Shown here piece after piece: positions 16,038 to 25,206 of a DNA stretch of 32,751 bases. How positions within the stretch are numbered: the stretch's first letter is position 1; each line of letters starts with the position of its first letter. The notes under the pieces are model-generated. The model was not told the origin of the DNA. It worked only from the letters and a program-made list of their open reading frames with translations, and searched no databases. This stretch comes from Tannerella sp. (lineage in GTDB: Bacteria > Bacteroidota > Bacteroidia > Bacteroidales > Tannerellaceae), in the NCBI GenBank assembly GCA_031257565.1, contig JAIROL010000050.1, positions 1 to 32,751 of the forward strand, given 5' to 3'. Both the position numbers and the translations under genes were made by a program.

Positions 16038-19000
16038 CTACGTTTTTGTGGCATTCGCTTCCCGATTCGCAGTTCTTTTCCCGATCACAGTTCTTCTCCT
16101 GAGCAGAAATAACGGAAGATAGAAGAAAATTCCGGCGAGCGACATGATCAGTCCGCCAATCGTACCGGCTGCAAGCGGAAACCAGAATGCCTCTTTGTCT
16201 AATCCGACCATGAACGGGATGAAGCCGAGTATAGTTGAGATGATGGTAAGGAATATCGGCACAATTTTTATATTCCATGCTTTTATATAGGCTTTTACCG
16301 GATTCATCAACGGTTTTCGCCGAAGGGTCCGGTTATATTCGTTTATCAGGTAGATGCTTGCATTTACCGTGACGCCGCATAACAATACGAACGCGGCGAA
16401 ACCGCCCTGGTCGAAATTTAGTTTGAACAGGTAAAATGTCAGGAACACTCCTATGTATGAGACCGGTATGACAAATATGATTGCAAGCGGCTGTTTGAGG
16501 GAGTTGAACAAGATGGAAGTCATGAAAAAGATGATCAGGATGATCAGGCCGAGAAAAAGATATTGTTTGTTGTCCTCCTTGCCCCACCAGTAGCCCCCGC
16601 TTTCGCTTTCTGCCGAGTATCCCAGAGGCAGGTCTTTGTTGAATTGTTCGAGCTCGAGGTCAAGAAATTTTTTTCCTTGTTGCGAAGAACCGATATATTC
16701 GTATTGCAGATAAAGCACATATTGCTGGTTTTCTTTTACGATATTTTGCGGCGTCTGCGTCTTTGTGATAGTCGCGAGTTCGCCTGTTTTATAATATTTC
16801 CCGTTCATGGAACGGCTCATATGCGTCAGGCTCCATAAATCATACAGAAAGCTTTGTTTGGACGATATTTTTATATACTCGATCTGCTCGTCGCCGTTTA
16901 CATATCCGCAGTTGATATCACGTCCGAATACGGGGCTTACCGATGCGTATAGTTCATACGGACGTATGTTTTCGGCTACCATGCGTTGCCGGTCGAGCCT
17001 GAATACATATTCGAGGTAATCCTCTTTATACCAGGAATACTGCGAATTGATATGCACTTCCTTGATGCGGCGGTAGGTAGTAAGTAAACGTTTGCAGAGC
17101 GAGTCGGCGTGAACATACAGGTCGTCATAGTTGTATCCGTATACTTTCACGCGCATGCTTCCCGCATATTCGTAAACATTGTTGCTGAACCCTTGATCCT
17201 GCAGCCCGTATACATCCCAGCTTCCGCCTCCCAGCTGCAACGCTTTCGATATGACGTTACTTTTAAGTTGGTAGGGGAAACCGCCTCTTTCGGCCTCTTT
17301 GGTAAATAACACCCGGATATTCGCGCGCCGTGAATTATAAATACTGGTCTGGAACTGGCGTATTTCCTTAAACCGGCTCAGGTAGCTTTCCATCTGCCGG
17401 ATAAGGCGGTTCATCTGTTGGATAGTCGTCCCGTTGGGCATTGATGCGGAGATCGTGAGTATAGTCTCGTCATTGCGCGTGAAATAGCTGCCGTTGTATA
17501 CTTTCTGTACGAACAGGCGGAGTGTGCCGCCGAGTGATTTTTCGATTGCCGGACGAATCTTTTCCTTGAAATTGGAGGATGATGCGATTTTATTGTAACG
17601 TTCGGCCCACTTACTTTTACCTTCGATTTTATCCGGAAGCATAAAGACCGGAATACCGAAAGCCAGTAGTAGTATGACGAGCGCTACGGACCGGAATCGA
17701 AACAGGAATTTGATGATCAGGAAATACGACTTGTCAAAATAGACGACGATTTTTTCAGGTGAAAAATGCAGTCGCCTGAACCGGAAGCGCGCGAGTTTCT
17801 TCCTGACGTTTATTTTTTCGATAGCTGCCGGAACGAGTAGTAACGAAACGGCGAGCGACACCATCAGATTTATTATTACTACAGCGGCAAAATCCTGCAG
17901 ATTCAACCGGATCTTTTCCTTCAGGAAGAAGATCATTGCCAGCGCCCCTACGGTTGTGAGTGTGGCGGCGAGTATGGACAGGAATACTTTCCGGTCGCGG
18001 TTACGCATATAGTGGTCGGCCATAATGATGGTATTGTCAATCACGAGGCTTAAAGATATGGTGATACCGGCGAGCGAATAGATCTGTATTTCCAGACCGA
18101 ACATGTAATAAAAAATAAAAGCGATGGAGATATTGAAGAACAGACTCAGTATGATAAGCAGCAGGTAGCGTACATTGAAAGTCGTCAGGAAAACGAAAAG
18201 GAGAAGGATGAATATCGTGAGGGTTGTCCGAAAATATATCTTATTCAGTTCATTATTAATATGCTCCGTGGCGTCATAATTGATATGCATTTCATATCCT
18301 TTCGGCAACAGTTGTCTGATTTGAGCCATTTCTTCTTTGACGGATTCGCTGAGGCGCAGTTGATTGGCGTCTTCGGTAGCGGTGAGCGACAGATAGATGG
18401 AGTTAAGTCCGTTTATCCGGTAATAGTTGGTCGGAGGTTCTTCACGATATGTCACCTTGACCAATTGATCGAGACATATCATGCGACCGTTTTTGTCTGC
18501 CAGAAATATATCTTCGGCGTGAAAACCTTTGCGTTTGTTAGCCGCTTCCGTAGATAGCGAGAGACGCATATAACGTTTATCCTGTTCGTTGCTCTCATAC
18601 ATCGCCATGGCAAGCGATTCTTTCCGGTTATATGATCCCACCGCCTCTCTGATATCATTGACGGTAATACCGAGTACATCCAACCGGCTGATATCATATT
18701 CAAGCAGCCACTCCATCGGCGTCGCTCCTGATACTTCTATTTTGTAGATGCCCGGAAGTTGTGCCAGCACAGGTTTTATATGCTCTTCTGCGTATTGTTG
18801 TATGATGATCGGCGAGACCATGGCGTCAATATTATACACGAGGAACGGGCGCGCCGATTCTTCATCAGGACGATTTATATAGATTGCAGGATATGAAGTG
18901 GAGGAGGGGAGGCTCGGCCATGTCTGGCGTATGATCGTTGAAGCCTCGAAGCGTACCATGTCCATCGACGCATGTTTGTCAAGCTCCAGCGTAATCCTTC

Positions 19001-19256
19001 CGTTATTATTGCCGGAGGTCGATTTGATATTCCTGACTCCGGCGATACGCGCCAGCATCGCTTCCAGTTTTGACGTGGCTTCCATCTCGACAATACGCGC
19101 CGAATGGCCCGGCATATTGAAGCTGACGGTGAGGCTGGGCAATGTGCGCGAAGGCGACAGCTTTACCGTAAGCGACGGTATGACGGCCAACCCAATCAGG
19201 GATATCGCCACAAATGCGACGACGACCGTGAATGCCGGTGTGCGGGACGTTTTCAA
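16038..19256 (-). CDS. RND efflux transporter permease (second permease of the operon)
   Basis: A 1072-residue inner-membrane pump of the AcrB/HAE-type RND superfamily. The layout is standard: TM1 at about 9-27, a large periplasmic loop, TM2-6 (about 345-480), a loop region with TM7 (about 525-545), a second periplasmic loop, and TM8-12 (about 880-1060). The TM4 motif SLVIDNTII has D407, the proton-relay acid, followed by Asn where AcrB has a second Asp; TM10 has GVTVNASIYLIN where AcrB has Lys. It starts 9 bases after the TolC-like gene stop and is the last gene of the operon, so it shares the adaptor and channel with the other permease. The two permeases are clearly different in sequence, not recent duplicates. 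Substrate unknown. Confidence 0.93.
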   Translation of the reverse strand: MKTSRTPAFTVVVAFVAISLIGLAVIPSLTVKLSPSRTLPSLTVSFNMPGHSARIVEMEATSKLEAMLARIAGVRNIKSTSGNNNGRITLELDKHASMDMVRFEASTIIRQTWPSLPSSTSYPAIYINRPDEESARPFLVYNIDAMVSPIIIQQYAEEHIKPVLAQLPGIYKIEVSGATPMEWLLEYDISRLDVLGITVNDIREAVGSYNRKESLAMAMYESNEQDKRYMRLSLSTEAANKRKGFHAEDIFLADKNGRMICLDQLVKVTYREEPPTNYYRINGLNSIYLSLTATEDANQLRLSESVKEEMAQIRQLLPKGYEMHINYDATEHINNELNKIYFRTTLTIFILLLFVFLTTFNVRYLLLIILSLFFNISIAFIFYYMFGLEIQIYSLAGITISLSLVIDNTIIMADHYMRNRDRKVFLSILAATLTTVGALAMIFFLKEKIRLNLQDFAAVVIINLMVSLAVSLLLVPAAIEKINVRKKLARFRFRRLHFSPEKIVVYFDKSYFLIIKFLFRFRSVALVILLLAFGIPVFMLPDKIEGKSKWAERYNKIASSSNFKEKIRPAIEKSLGGTLRLFVQKVYNGSYFTRNDETILTISASMPNGTTIQQMNRLIRQMESYLSRFKEIRQFQTSIYNSRRANIRVLFTKEAERGGFPYQLKSNVISKALQLGGGSWDVYGLQDQGFSNNVYEYAGSMRVKVYGYNYDDLYVHADSLCKRLLTTYRRIKEVHINSQYSWYKEDYLEYVFRLDRQRMVAENIRPYELYASVSPVFGRDINCGYVNGDEQIEYIKISSKQSFLYDLWSLTHMSRSMNGKYYKTGELATITKTQTPQNIVKENQQYVLYLQYEYIGSSQQGKKFLDLELEQFNKDLPLGYSAESESGGYWWGKEDNKQYLFLGLIILIIFFMTSILFNSLKQPLAIIFVIPVSYIGVFLTFYLFKLNFDQGGFAAFVLLCGVTVNASIYLINEYNRTLRRKPLMNPVKAYIKAWNIKIVPIFLTIISTILGFIPFMVGLDKEAFWFPLAAGTIGGLIMSLAGIFFYLPLFLLRRRTVIGKRTANREANATKT

Positions 19257-19265
19257 CTCTTCACT

Positions 19266-20768
19266 CTAATTCTTAATTATTAATTCCACCGTTTCGGATA
19301 TCGGCATATTGTATTCAAAATCGTATAATGTTAGTTTTCGTATTTTGAAATAGCTGACCCAGTAATTTTCGAGGGCGGAGATGTAATTACGTCTTGCTTC
19401 CTGCTGGCGTTGGCGGGAAAGCGTGAGCGTGTTGATGTCTGCTTTGCCGATTACAAACCGCCGGCGTGTACTGGCGTAAGCGTCGTCGGCTATCAGAAGC
19501 GCTTCTTCCGCAGATGCGATCAGATCTTTCTGGATATTGAAGTCGCCGACCGTCATGATCACGTCTTCTTCTACTTTTACCTCTCCCTGACGCGCCGTAA
19601 TCTCTGTTACATTGAGACTGTTTTTTGCCATGTTGTATTTTCCTTTCCGTACTCCCCAGTCTACAAGCGGGATGGATATGCTCAGCGAAACGATATCCTG
19701 GCGCAACGGATCGCGGTAGACTCCGGAGAGCGATCCTGCCACCTGATTATAACCGACGCTGGCCCATATTGAAGCATTGAACATCGATTCTTTTTTTGTT
19801 TTGTCTACATTCTGCCGACTTTCAAGAATATTCTGTTTGTATCCTAACAGGTCAGGGTTGTTATTTCGCGCTTCTGTCAATGCCTTGTCGGATGATATAT
19901 CCATTGATTTCGGATAACTCGGAAGCCTTAGGCGTATGGGCGTATTTTTGTCCATATTCAGGAATGAGTTAAGGGCGAACATGGCGCGTTTGAGGGAGAT
20001 ATCCGCATTTTTCAAAGAATTGACGGCATTGATGCGGTCCAACTTCAGCGTTAGCAGGTCCGACCGGCTGATTGCCGCGATCTTATAGCGTTCTTCGCCT
20101 ATGCGAAAGAGCGTATCCGTATTACGTACATTTTCGTCGGCGAGGTCGTATTCAGCCTGTGCCATTGCCAGATTAAAGAAATATCCGGCCGCTAATCCGG
20201 CGGTGTTTTCGAGATCGTAGACCAATTGTTTTTTTGCTTTTTCATATTTCAGCGGCTCGATTTTCTTTTCCCATTTGAATGCGTTATATCCCAGGAGGTC
20301 CTGGCTATAGCCGATACGTACAGGGATGGATGAGTATTGTGTTTCGGTATGATCGCCGAAGTTGCGCAGGTAATCGAGATTGGTATTGAGAAAAAACGAG
20401 CCTCCGAGCAGATCGAAGTTTTGTTTGACCGACAGTCCGCCGTATGCTTCAAAAGCCTGTTGTTGGCGGTATGTGTCGAGATTGGATTCCGAATCGTAGC
20501 GTTTGACGATGGTACGGTTATATTGTCCCGGCGTAAGGTTTAGCGTCAGGCTTGGCAGGCGTCCGGCTTTGAATGCACGGTATTCCCAGTAGCCCGACAT
20601 ATAAACGTTTTTTGAACGGAATGCCTCAAGCGAACTGTCGGCCGCCAGCGCAATCGTTTGTTCGAGCGTCAGGGTGATGGGCGCTTCCGTCAAAACCCTG
20701 TTTTGCCCAAATGACGGCGTCACAGCAAAAGAAAAGAAAAAGGCGATCGATAAATTTCTAAAAGACAT
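19266..20768 (-). CDS. TolC-family outer-membrane efflux channel
   Basis: A 500-residue outer-membrane factor with a Sec signal peptide (MSFRNLSIAFFFSFAVTPSFG, then Q at the cleavage end). The sequence shows the TolC plan of two repeats of helices and strands: TLEQTIALAADSSLEA near the start is the family's opening helix, and long amphipathic helices at about 170-260 and 400-475 form the periplasmic tunnel, for example a DLLTLKLDRINAVNSLKNAD segment and the later NTLTLSRQRQQEARRNYISA segment. It sits between the two permease genes, 12 bases after permease 1 and 9 bases before permease 2, so the operon encodes a complete tripartite pump. No lesions seen. Confidence 0.92.
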   Translation of the reverse strand: MSFRNLSIAFFFSFAVTPSFGQNRVLTEAPITLTLEQTIALAADSSLEAFRSKNVYMSGYWEYRAFKAGRLPSLTLNLTPGQYNRTIVKRYDSESNLDTYRQQQAFEAYGGLSVKQNFDLLGGSFFLNTNLDYLRNFGDHTETQYSSIPVRIGYSQDLLGYNAFKWEKKIEPLKYEKAKKQLVYDLENTAGLAAGYFFNLAMAQAEYDLADENVRNTDTLFRIGEERYKIAAISRSDLLTLKLDRINAVNSLKNADISLKRAMFALNSFLNMDKNTPIRLRLPSYPKSMDISSDKALTEARNNNPDLLGYKQNILESRQNVDKTKKESMFNASIWASVGYNQVAGSLSGVYRDPLRQDIVSLSISIPLVDWGVRKGKYNMAKNSLNVTEITARQGEVKVEEDVIMTVGDFNIQKDLIASAEEALLIADDAYASTRRRFVIGKADINTLTLSRQRQQEARRNYISALENYWVSYFKIRKLTLYDFEYNMPISETVELIIKN

Positions 20769-20780
20769 ATATTTATTCGT

Positions 20781-23700
20781 TTAATTGTTTAACGCTGTAC
20801 TTTTTTTTCTTCGAGCATAAATTTTCCAGTATACCAGCGGAATAAAGTAAAGACTGACCAGCGTACCGATAATCATTGAGGAAATCATGGCTATGGCGAG
20901 CGGTTTTTGGATTTCCGAACCCAAATCGTAGGAAAACATCATCGGAACCATAGCGATGATCGTAGTCAGCGACGTCATAATGATCGCCCGTAGACGGCGG
21001 CGTCCTGCGGTATGGATGGCTTCCATTACCGGAATGCCCTCTTTACGCAATTCGTTGATCATGTCGATCTTCAGTATCGAATCATTGATGATGATACCGC
21101 AGGTTACGACAATACCGATAGCGCTCATCAGATTCAGCGTATGGCCGAACAGCCACAGGCAGATCAGCGCAGCGCAAATGTCTATTGGTATTTCTATCAG
21201 AACGATCAACGGTTGCAGGAAACTTTCGAACTGTGCAGCAAGAATGAAATACATCAGCAAAATAGATATCAATAAAATGACTGTCAGTTCGCCGAGCATC
21301 TTTTTATTGGAGAAATAATTGCCTGAAAAACCGACGTCCCACGATTTCATGTCGTTTACTTCTTCTTTCGTTTTTTTCATCAGCCCTTCCGGATTTTTTA
21401 CTTTCTGATAGGAAATGGGAATATATTCGCCGTTCTTACCTGCTACGATGGTTTTCAGGCCTTCTGTGGGAACTACTGTTATAAAAAAACCGAGCGGTAT
21501 CTGCCGTTGTTCTCCTGCGGAACCTGCGTTTGTGCGGATAAGCGTTTTGCCGATCACTTCACTGATGGTTTGTTCTTCTCCTGCTATACTGATGGGAAGA
21601 TATTGCTGGTATGAACGTAGCGTGGCGATTTCGTTATCGCGGAATGCCGTTTTCAGCAACCGGCGAATCTCGTTATAATTCACATTGTATAGCAATAGCT
21701 TCTCGCGGTCTATGTAGATGCTTATCTCTTTGTCGAAGGAAACTCCTTCGGAATGTTCGCCGGCGAGTTTCTCCAGTTGTTGTTCTATTCTGCGGATCTC
21801 TGCCGCTTCAGGAGAGCTTTCCCTGTTGCGGGGATAAAGTTCCGTTATCAGGTCGGATTCGCCGGTAATGAATATTTTTTCGAATATCGTTTCCGGGGGA
21901 GCAAATGATATGATTGCAAGCGGATATGTCCTTTTTATCCATGCATCTATTTCCTCCTGCGCCTTTTCTGCCATTTGCGCGTTTTCCGCTTTGATATACA
22001 ATTCGCTTTCGGACGACGGCATTTTTTGATCATTGTCCAGTATAAACTGCTGGCGTCCGATGTAAGCGGAATGTTCAAGCGTTAACGGATCGATTTCACG
22101 GCAAAGAGCGCCGATACGTTTCCTGTTTTCGTCCAGATGGATATTTTCACCCCAGTCAATATGCGTCAATAGCTCCACCTGGTCGACAGCCGGCATACCC
22201 GATTTGGGAATGACGTCGAACATCAGTACGCAAAGAGGGAATGATGCAATGATCAGAACGGCGCAGACTGTTTTATGTGCGAAAGTAAAGTCAATCAACC
22301 GGTCATACCACCGGAAAAGCCTCCTGTTGCCGCGTTCCTGATAACGACGGACTTTATCGCCCAAGTCGCGTTTCGTAAAGTTTTTTGCATAGACCAGTTT
22401 GTACAGTACGGGTAAGAGCATGATTCCCGTGAAGTATGAAACCAGAAGTCCTACCGAAACAGAGAACGCTTCATCCACAAAGATAGCTCCGGCTATACCG
22501 CTGAGGAAGATAAGCGGCAGAAAGACGGCTATTGTTGTCAGCGTGGAACTTAGCATGGGCGTTATGACTTCTGTTGTTCCTTTTATACAGGCCTCTTCGA
22601 GCGACAGATTCCGTTCGCGATACTGGCTTATATTTTCAGTAATGATGATCGCGTTGTCGATCATCATGCCCAGCGCAAGGATAAGTCCGGATAAAGAGAT
22701 GATATTAAATGATTTATCAAAGAAGTAAAAAAACTGAAAGCACATGATCAGCGATACGATCATACTTATTCCGATGACCGCAGGCGATTTGGCGTCGCCC
22801 AGGAAAAGGAATGCGACAATGCAAATAAGTATAAAGCCGAGAATGAAATTTTCTTTGAGATTGGATATCGTATAGTCCAGCAATTCCGTCTGGTTGCGGT
22901 TTACCGTGAATTCGACGTCAGGGTAAAGACGCCGGAAATGATCAATGGTAGCGTTCAGCGATTTTTTCAGATTATCCATATTTTCGGCCGACTGTTTGAT
23001 GATGGCAAGCGTAACGGCGCGTTTACCGTTTACCATCGAGAAGCCGCGTTCTTCTTCCGGTATTACTTTCACCGAACAAAGATCTTTCAGTTGGTAGATA
23101 CGATCCGATTTGCGCAGGTAAATATTTTCAATATCTTCGGCCGTATGGAGCAGCGACAAAAATTTGACGTTGTATTCGTAGTATCCGTCGCGGATGATCA
23201 TGCTTCCGGCTTCGATATTGTTATCGTTTATAGCTGTTTCTATATCCGAAAGCGTGACGCCGGCGATTTCCAGCTTGTCCATGTCCGGCATGATACGTAC
23301 CTGGCTTGATACGATCCCTGTTGCGTCGACCATCGTCACTTCAGGTAACTGTTCGATACGGCGTTTGATCACGTTCTCGGCAAACTCGCTCATGGCAAGG
23401 AAGCGTTCGGTTCCCGTTGTTCCGTATTTCTCGTCGTCTTTCAGCGTCAGGTTGAGGTAAAATACCGGAATATCCGTCGCGCTGGCTTTGATGACGCGCG
23501 GTCGCTCTAAGTCGCGCGGCATGTAGTTCATCGCCGCATCTATTTTTTCATTTACCTCAATAAAGGCCAGTTCTATGTTTGTGCCGTAATCAAAACGCAG
23601 GTTTACCTGCGCGCTCCCATCGCGCGTTTCACTCCGGATATCCCGCAGTCTGGTTACCTGCATCAGTTGCCTGCGCAAAGCGGTCACTACCGTATTTTCC

Positions 23701-23870
23701 ACCTCGCGCGCCGAACTGTTGGGCATTGATACCTGAACGGTCATGTCCGGAATCGGAATATCCGGTAACAGCGATACCGGAAGGGTGAAATAAGTAATCA
23801 ATCCGATGATCACCATCGCCAGGAACGCCATCAATACGGCAATCGGCCGTTGTATCAAAAATTTAACCAT
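20781..23870 (-). CDS. RND efflux transporter permease (first permease of the operon)
   Basis: A 1029-residue RND pump, close in length to AcrB (1049). TM1 at about 10-28 is followed by LPVSLLPDIPIPDM and the first porter domain, TM2-6 (about 335-490), a second periplasmic part and TM8-12 (about 850-1015). TM4 carries GMMIDNAIIITENI with D405, keeping one of the two Asp residues of AcrB and replacing the other by Asn, a pattern common in Bacteroidota and heavy-metal-type pumps. TM10 has GIIINDSILKID in place of the AcrB Lys region. Its ATG overlaps the adaptor stop by one base (TAATG), indicating coupled translation. Together with the adaptor, TolC-like channel and second permease it should export lipophilic or toxic compounds; the substrate cannot be inferred. 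Confidence 0.94.
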   Translation of the reverse strand: MVKFLIQRPIAVLMAFLAMVIIGLITYFTLPVSLLPDIPIPDMTVQVSMPNSSAREVENTVVTALRRQLMQVTRLRDIRSETRDGSAQVNLRFDYGTNIELAFIEVNEKIDAAMNYMPRDLERPRVIKASATDIPVFYLNLTLKDDEKYGTTGTERFLAMSEFAENVIKRRIEQLPEVTMVDATGIVSSQVRIMPDMDKLEIAGVTLSDIETAINDNNIEAGSMIIRDGYYEYNVKFLSLLHTAEDIENIYLRKSDRIYQLKDLCSVKVIPEEERGFSMVNGKRAVTLAIIKQSAENMDNLKKSLNATIDHFRRLYPDVEFTVNRNQTELLDYTISNLKENFILGFILICIVAFLFLGDAKSPAVIGISMIVSLIMCFQFFYFFDKSFNIISLSGLILALGMMIDNAIIITENISQYRERNLSLEEACIKGTTEVITPMLSSTLTTIAVFLPLIFLSGIAGAIFVDEAFSVSVGLLVSYFTGIMLLPVLYKLVYAKNFTKRDLGDKVRRYQERGNRRLFRWYDRLIDFTFAHKTVCAVLIIASFPLCVLMFDVIPKSGMPAVDQVELLTHIDWGENIHLDENRKRIGALCREIDPLTLEHSAYIGRQQFILDNDQKMPSSESELYIKAENAQMAEKAQEEIDAWIKRTYPLAIISFAPPETIFEKIFITGESDLITELYPRNRESSPEAAEIRRIEQQLEKLAGEHSEGVSFDKEISIYIDREKLLLYNVNYNEIRRLLKTAFRDNEIATLRSYQQYLPISIAGEEQTISEVIGKTLIRTNAGSAGEQRQIPLGFFITVVPTEGLKTIVAGKNGEYIPISYQKVKNPEGLMKKTKEEVNDMKSWDVGFSGNYFSNKKMLGELTVILLISILLMYFILAAQFESFLQPLIVLIEIPIDICAALICLWLFGHTLNLMSAIGIVVTCGIIINDSILKIDMINELRKEGIPVMEAIHTAGRRRLRAIIMTSLTTIIAMVPMMFSYDLGSEIQKPLAIAMISSMIIGTLVSLYFIPLVYWKIYARRKKSTALNN

Positions 23871-24955
23871 TAATCCTCCATTAATTTGACTGTCGTTCCG
23901 TCCGCCAGATGCTCGTTGCCGTTTATGATAATTTCATCGCCTTCCTGAAGCGATTTGCTTGTGATGGTGTAATGCGTCGCATTTTCCAATCCCGTATCGA
24001 CATAATTCCATGCAGCTTTCCCGTCTTTATATGCGAATACGACCTGTTTACCCGTGCGCAGAACGACGGCGGTTTTCGGTACGACCCATTGTTTGCCTAA
24101 GGAACGGAATACGCTGATACGCACATTCATTCCGTTGAATATCTTGGCATGAGGTTGCACGTATGCTTTAACCCTTACGGTACCATCTTTATCCACGCTT
24201 GGGTTGATGCCTGCAATGCTGCCGGCAGATTCAATATCGGGCGACGCGTATGATTGGACTTTCACCTTATCTCCTGTTTTTATCAGCGGCATTTCATTTT
24301 CGAGAATCCTAAAGTCGACTTCCGGTTGTCCTTCGCTGATGATCGTGCAGAAAGGTTCCGATGCATCGATCGCGCAATAAGGTTTTGAAAAGAGATTGGC
24401 GACCGTACCGGCGATAGGCGTGCGGAGTGTCGCGTTATCGAGGTTATATTTCGCCAGATCGTATTGAATTTTGGCGTTATTATATCCGCTTCTGATATTG
24501 GCCAGCTTAAGGACGTCTTCCGGAATAGAAGCGGAATCGGCGAGCGAATGACCTTGTCCGATCAGCACATCCTGTAGTTCAAGATATGCTTTCTGCAGAT
24601 TATCCTCTGCCTGCAAATAGCCGTTCGACAACTGGAATGTGTCAAGCATGGCGATTGCGGTTCCCGCTGCTACGCGATCGCCGTTCTTAACAAATATTTT
24701 TACCGGAACGTTTCCTGCCGAGGTAGAGACAAACTGTAGTTCGGCTATCTGTTGCGCGCTGATTCGTCCGTTACTGACCAGTTCATGCTCGAAATCAATC
24801 GTACGCAACGTTTCGGTACGCACTTCCGCTTCTTCGGTCGGGAGCACAGTTTCCACCGATCCTTCTTTTTCGGCATTGTCGCTGTTGTTTTTTGGCCCGC
24901 AGCATGTCAGTCCCACTGTGATGAATATACCCGTAGCAAGTTTCCAGTTTATCAT
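23870..24955 (-). CDS. RND periplasmic adaptor (membrane fusion protein), lipoprotein
   Basis: A 361-residue adaptor of the AcrA/HlyD type. The N-terminus MINWKLATGIFITVGLTCCG is a lipoprotein signal with two adjacent Cys (18, 19), so it is probably lipid-anchored. FVSTSAGNVPVKIFVKNGDRV and the later ATLRTPIAGTVANLF are the two halves of the lipoyl (barrel-sandwich) domain, flanking a short helical hairpin (about 115-150). The beta-barrel follows (about 205-280, GDKVKVQSYASPD) and the membrane-proximal domain ends with QEGDEIIINGNEHL. It links the permeases to the TolC-like channel. It is the first gene of the four-gene unit, with a well-formed promoter 20 bases upstream. Confidence 0.93.
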   Translation of the reverse strand: MINWKLATGIFITVGLTCCGPKNNSDNAEKEGSVETVLPTEEAEVRTETLRTIDFEHELVSNGRISAQQIAELQFVSTSAGNVPVKIFVKNGDRVAAGTAIAMLDTFQLSNGYLQAEDNLQKAYLELQDVLIGQGHSLADSASIPEDVLKLANIRSGYNNAKIQYDLAKYNLDNATLRTPIAGTVANLFSKPYCAIDASEPFCTIISEGQPEVDFRILENEMPLIKTGDKVKVQSYASPDIESAGSIAGINPSVDKDGTVRVKAYVQPHAKIFNGMNVRISVFRSLGKQWVVPKTAVVLRTGKQVVFAYKDGKAAWNYVDTGLENATHYTITSKSLQEGDEIIINGNEHLADGTTVKLMED

Positions 24956-25206
24956 GATATCAGATCTTTTTTTGCAAATATACGATTATTTTTTACGTGC
25001 AATCTTTCTAATCTATTAAAAAATGTTGCGCGGTATTTATTTATTGTAGCTTATTGTGGGATGTTATTGTAAATAAGGCTATTAGTTTTTCTTGAAAAGA
25101 GATGCAAAACAGATGCGGGCTACCGATAGTTTACGTATTATAAACGATTAATCATTCTTCGTTCCCGACCATTTCATTGACATAAAACCGGAAAGTTTAC
25201 CGGCAA
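24956..25206. other. Intergenic region before the efflux operon
   Basis: About 250 bases. The left part carries the efflux promoter. The right part follows the stop of the barrel-protein gene on the minus strand and holds a weak hairpin (CCGGAAAGTTTACCGG at about 25188-25203) that could end that operon, but without a convincing T run. No gene or operator was recognised in the rest. Confidence 0.5.
24975..25002 (-). promoter_or_regulatory. Promoter of the RND efflux operon (-33 TTG, -7 TATATTTG)
   Basis: On the minus strand TTG, a 17-base spacer and TATATTTG followed by C match the Bacteroidota primary-sigma promoter. The predicted transcript start is about 15 bases before the adaptor ATG at 24955. 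It is the best-formed promoter in the window. No operator palindrome or regulator gene is seen beside it. Confidence 0.7.

Noticed and set aside
25188-25203. CCGG...CCGG hairpin as a firm terminator of the TonB operon
   Set aside because: Stem pairing is imperfect and no T run follows; kept only as a note in the intergenic entry.
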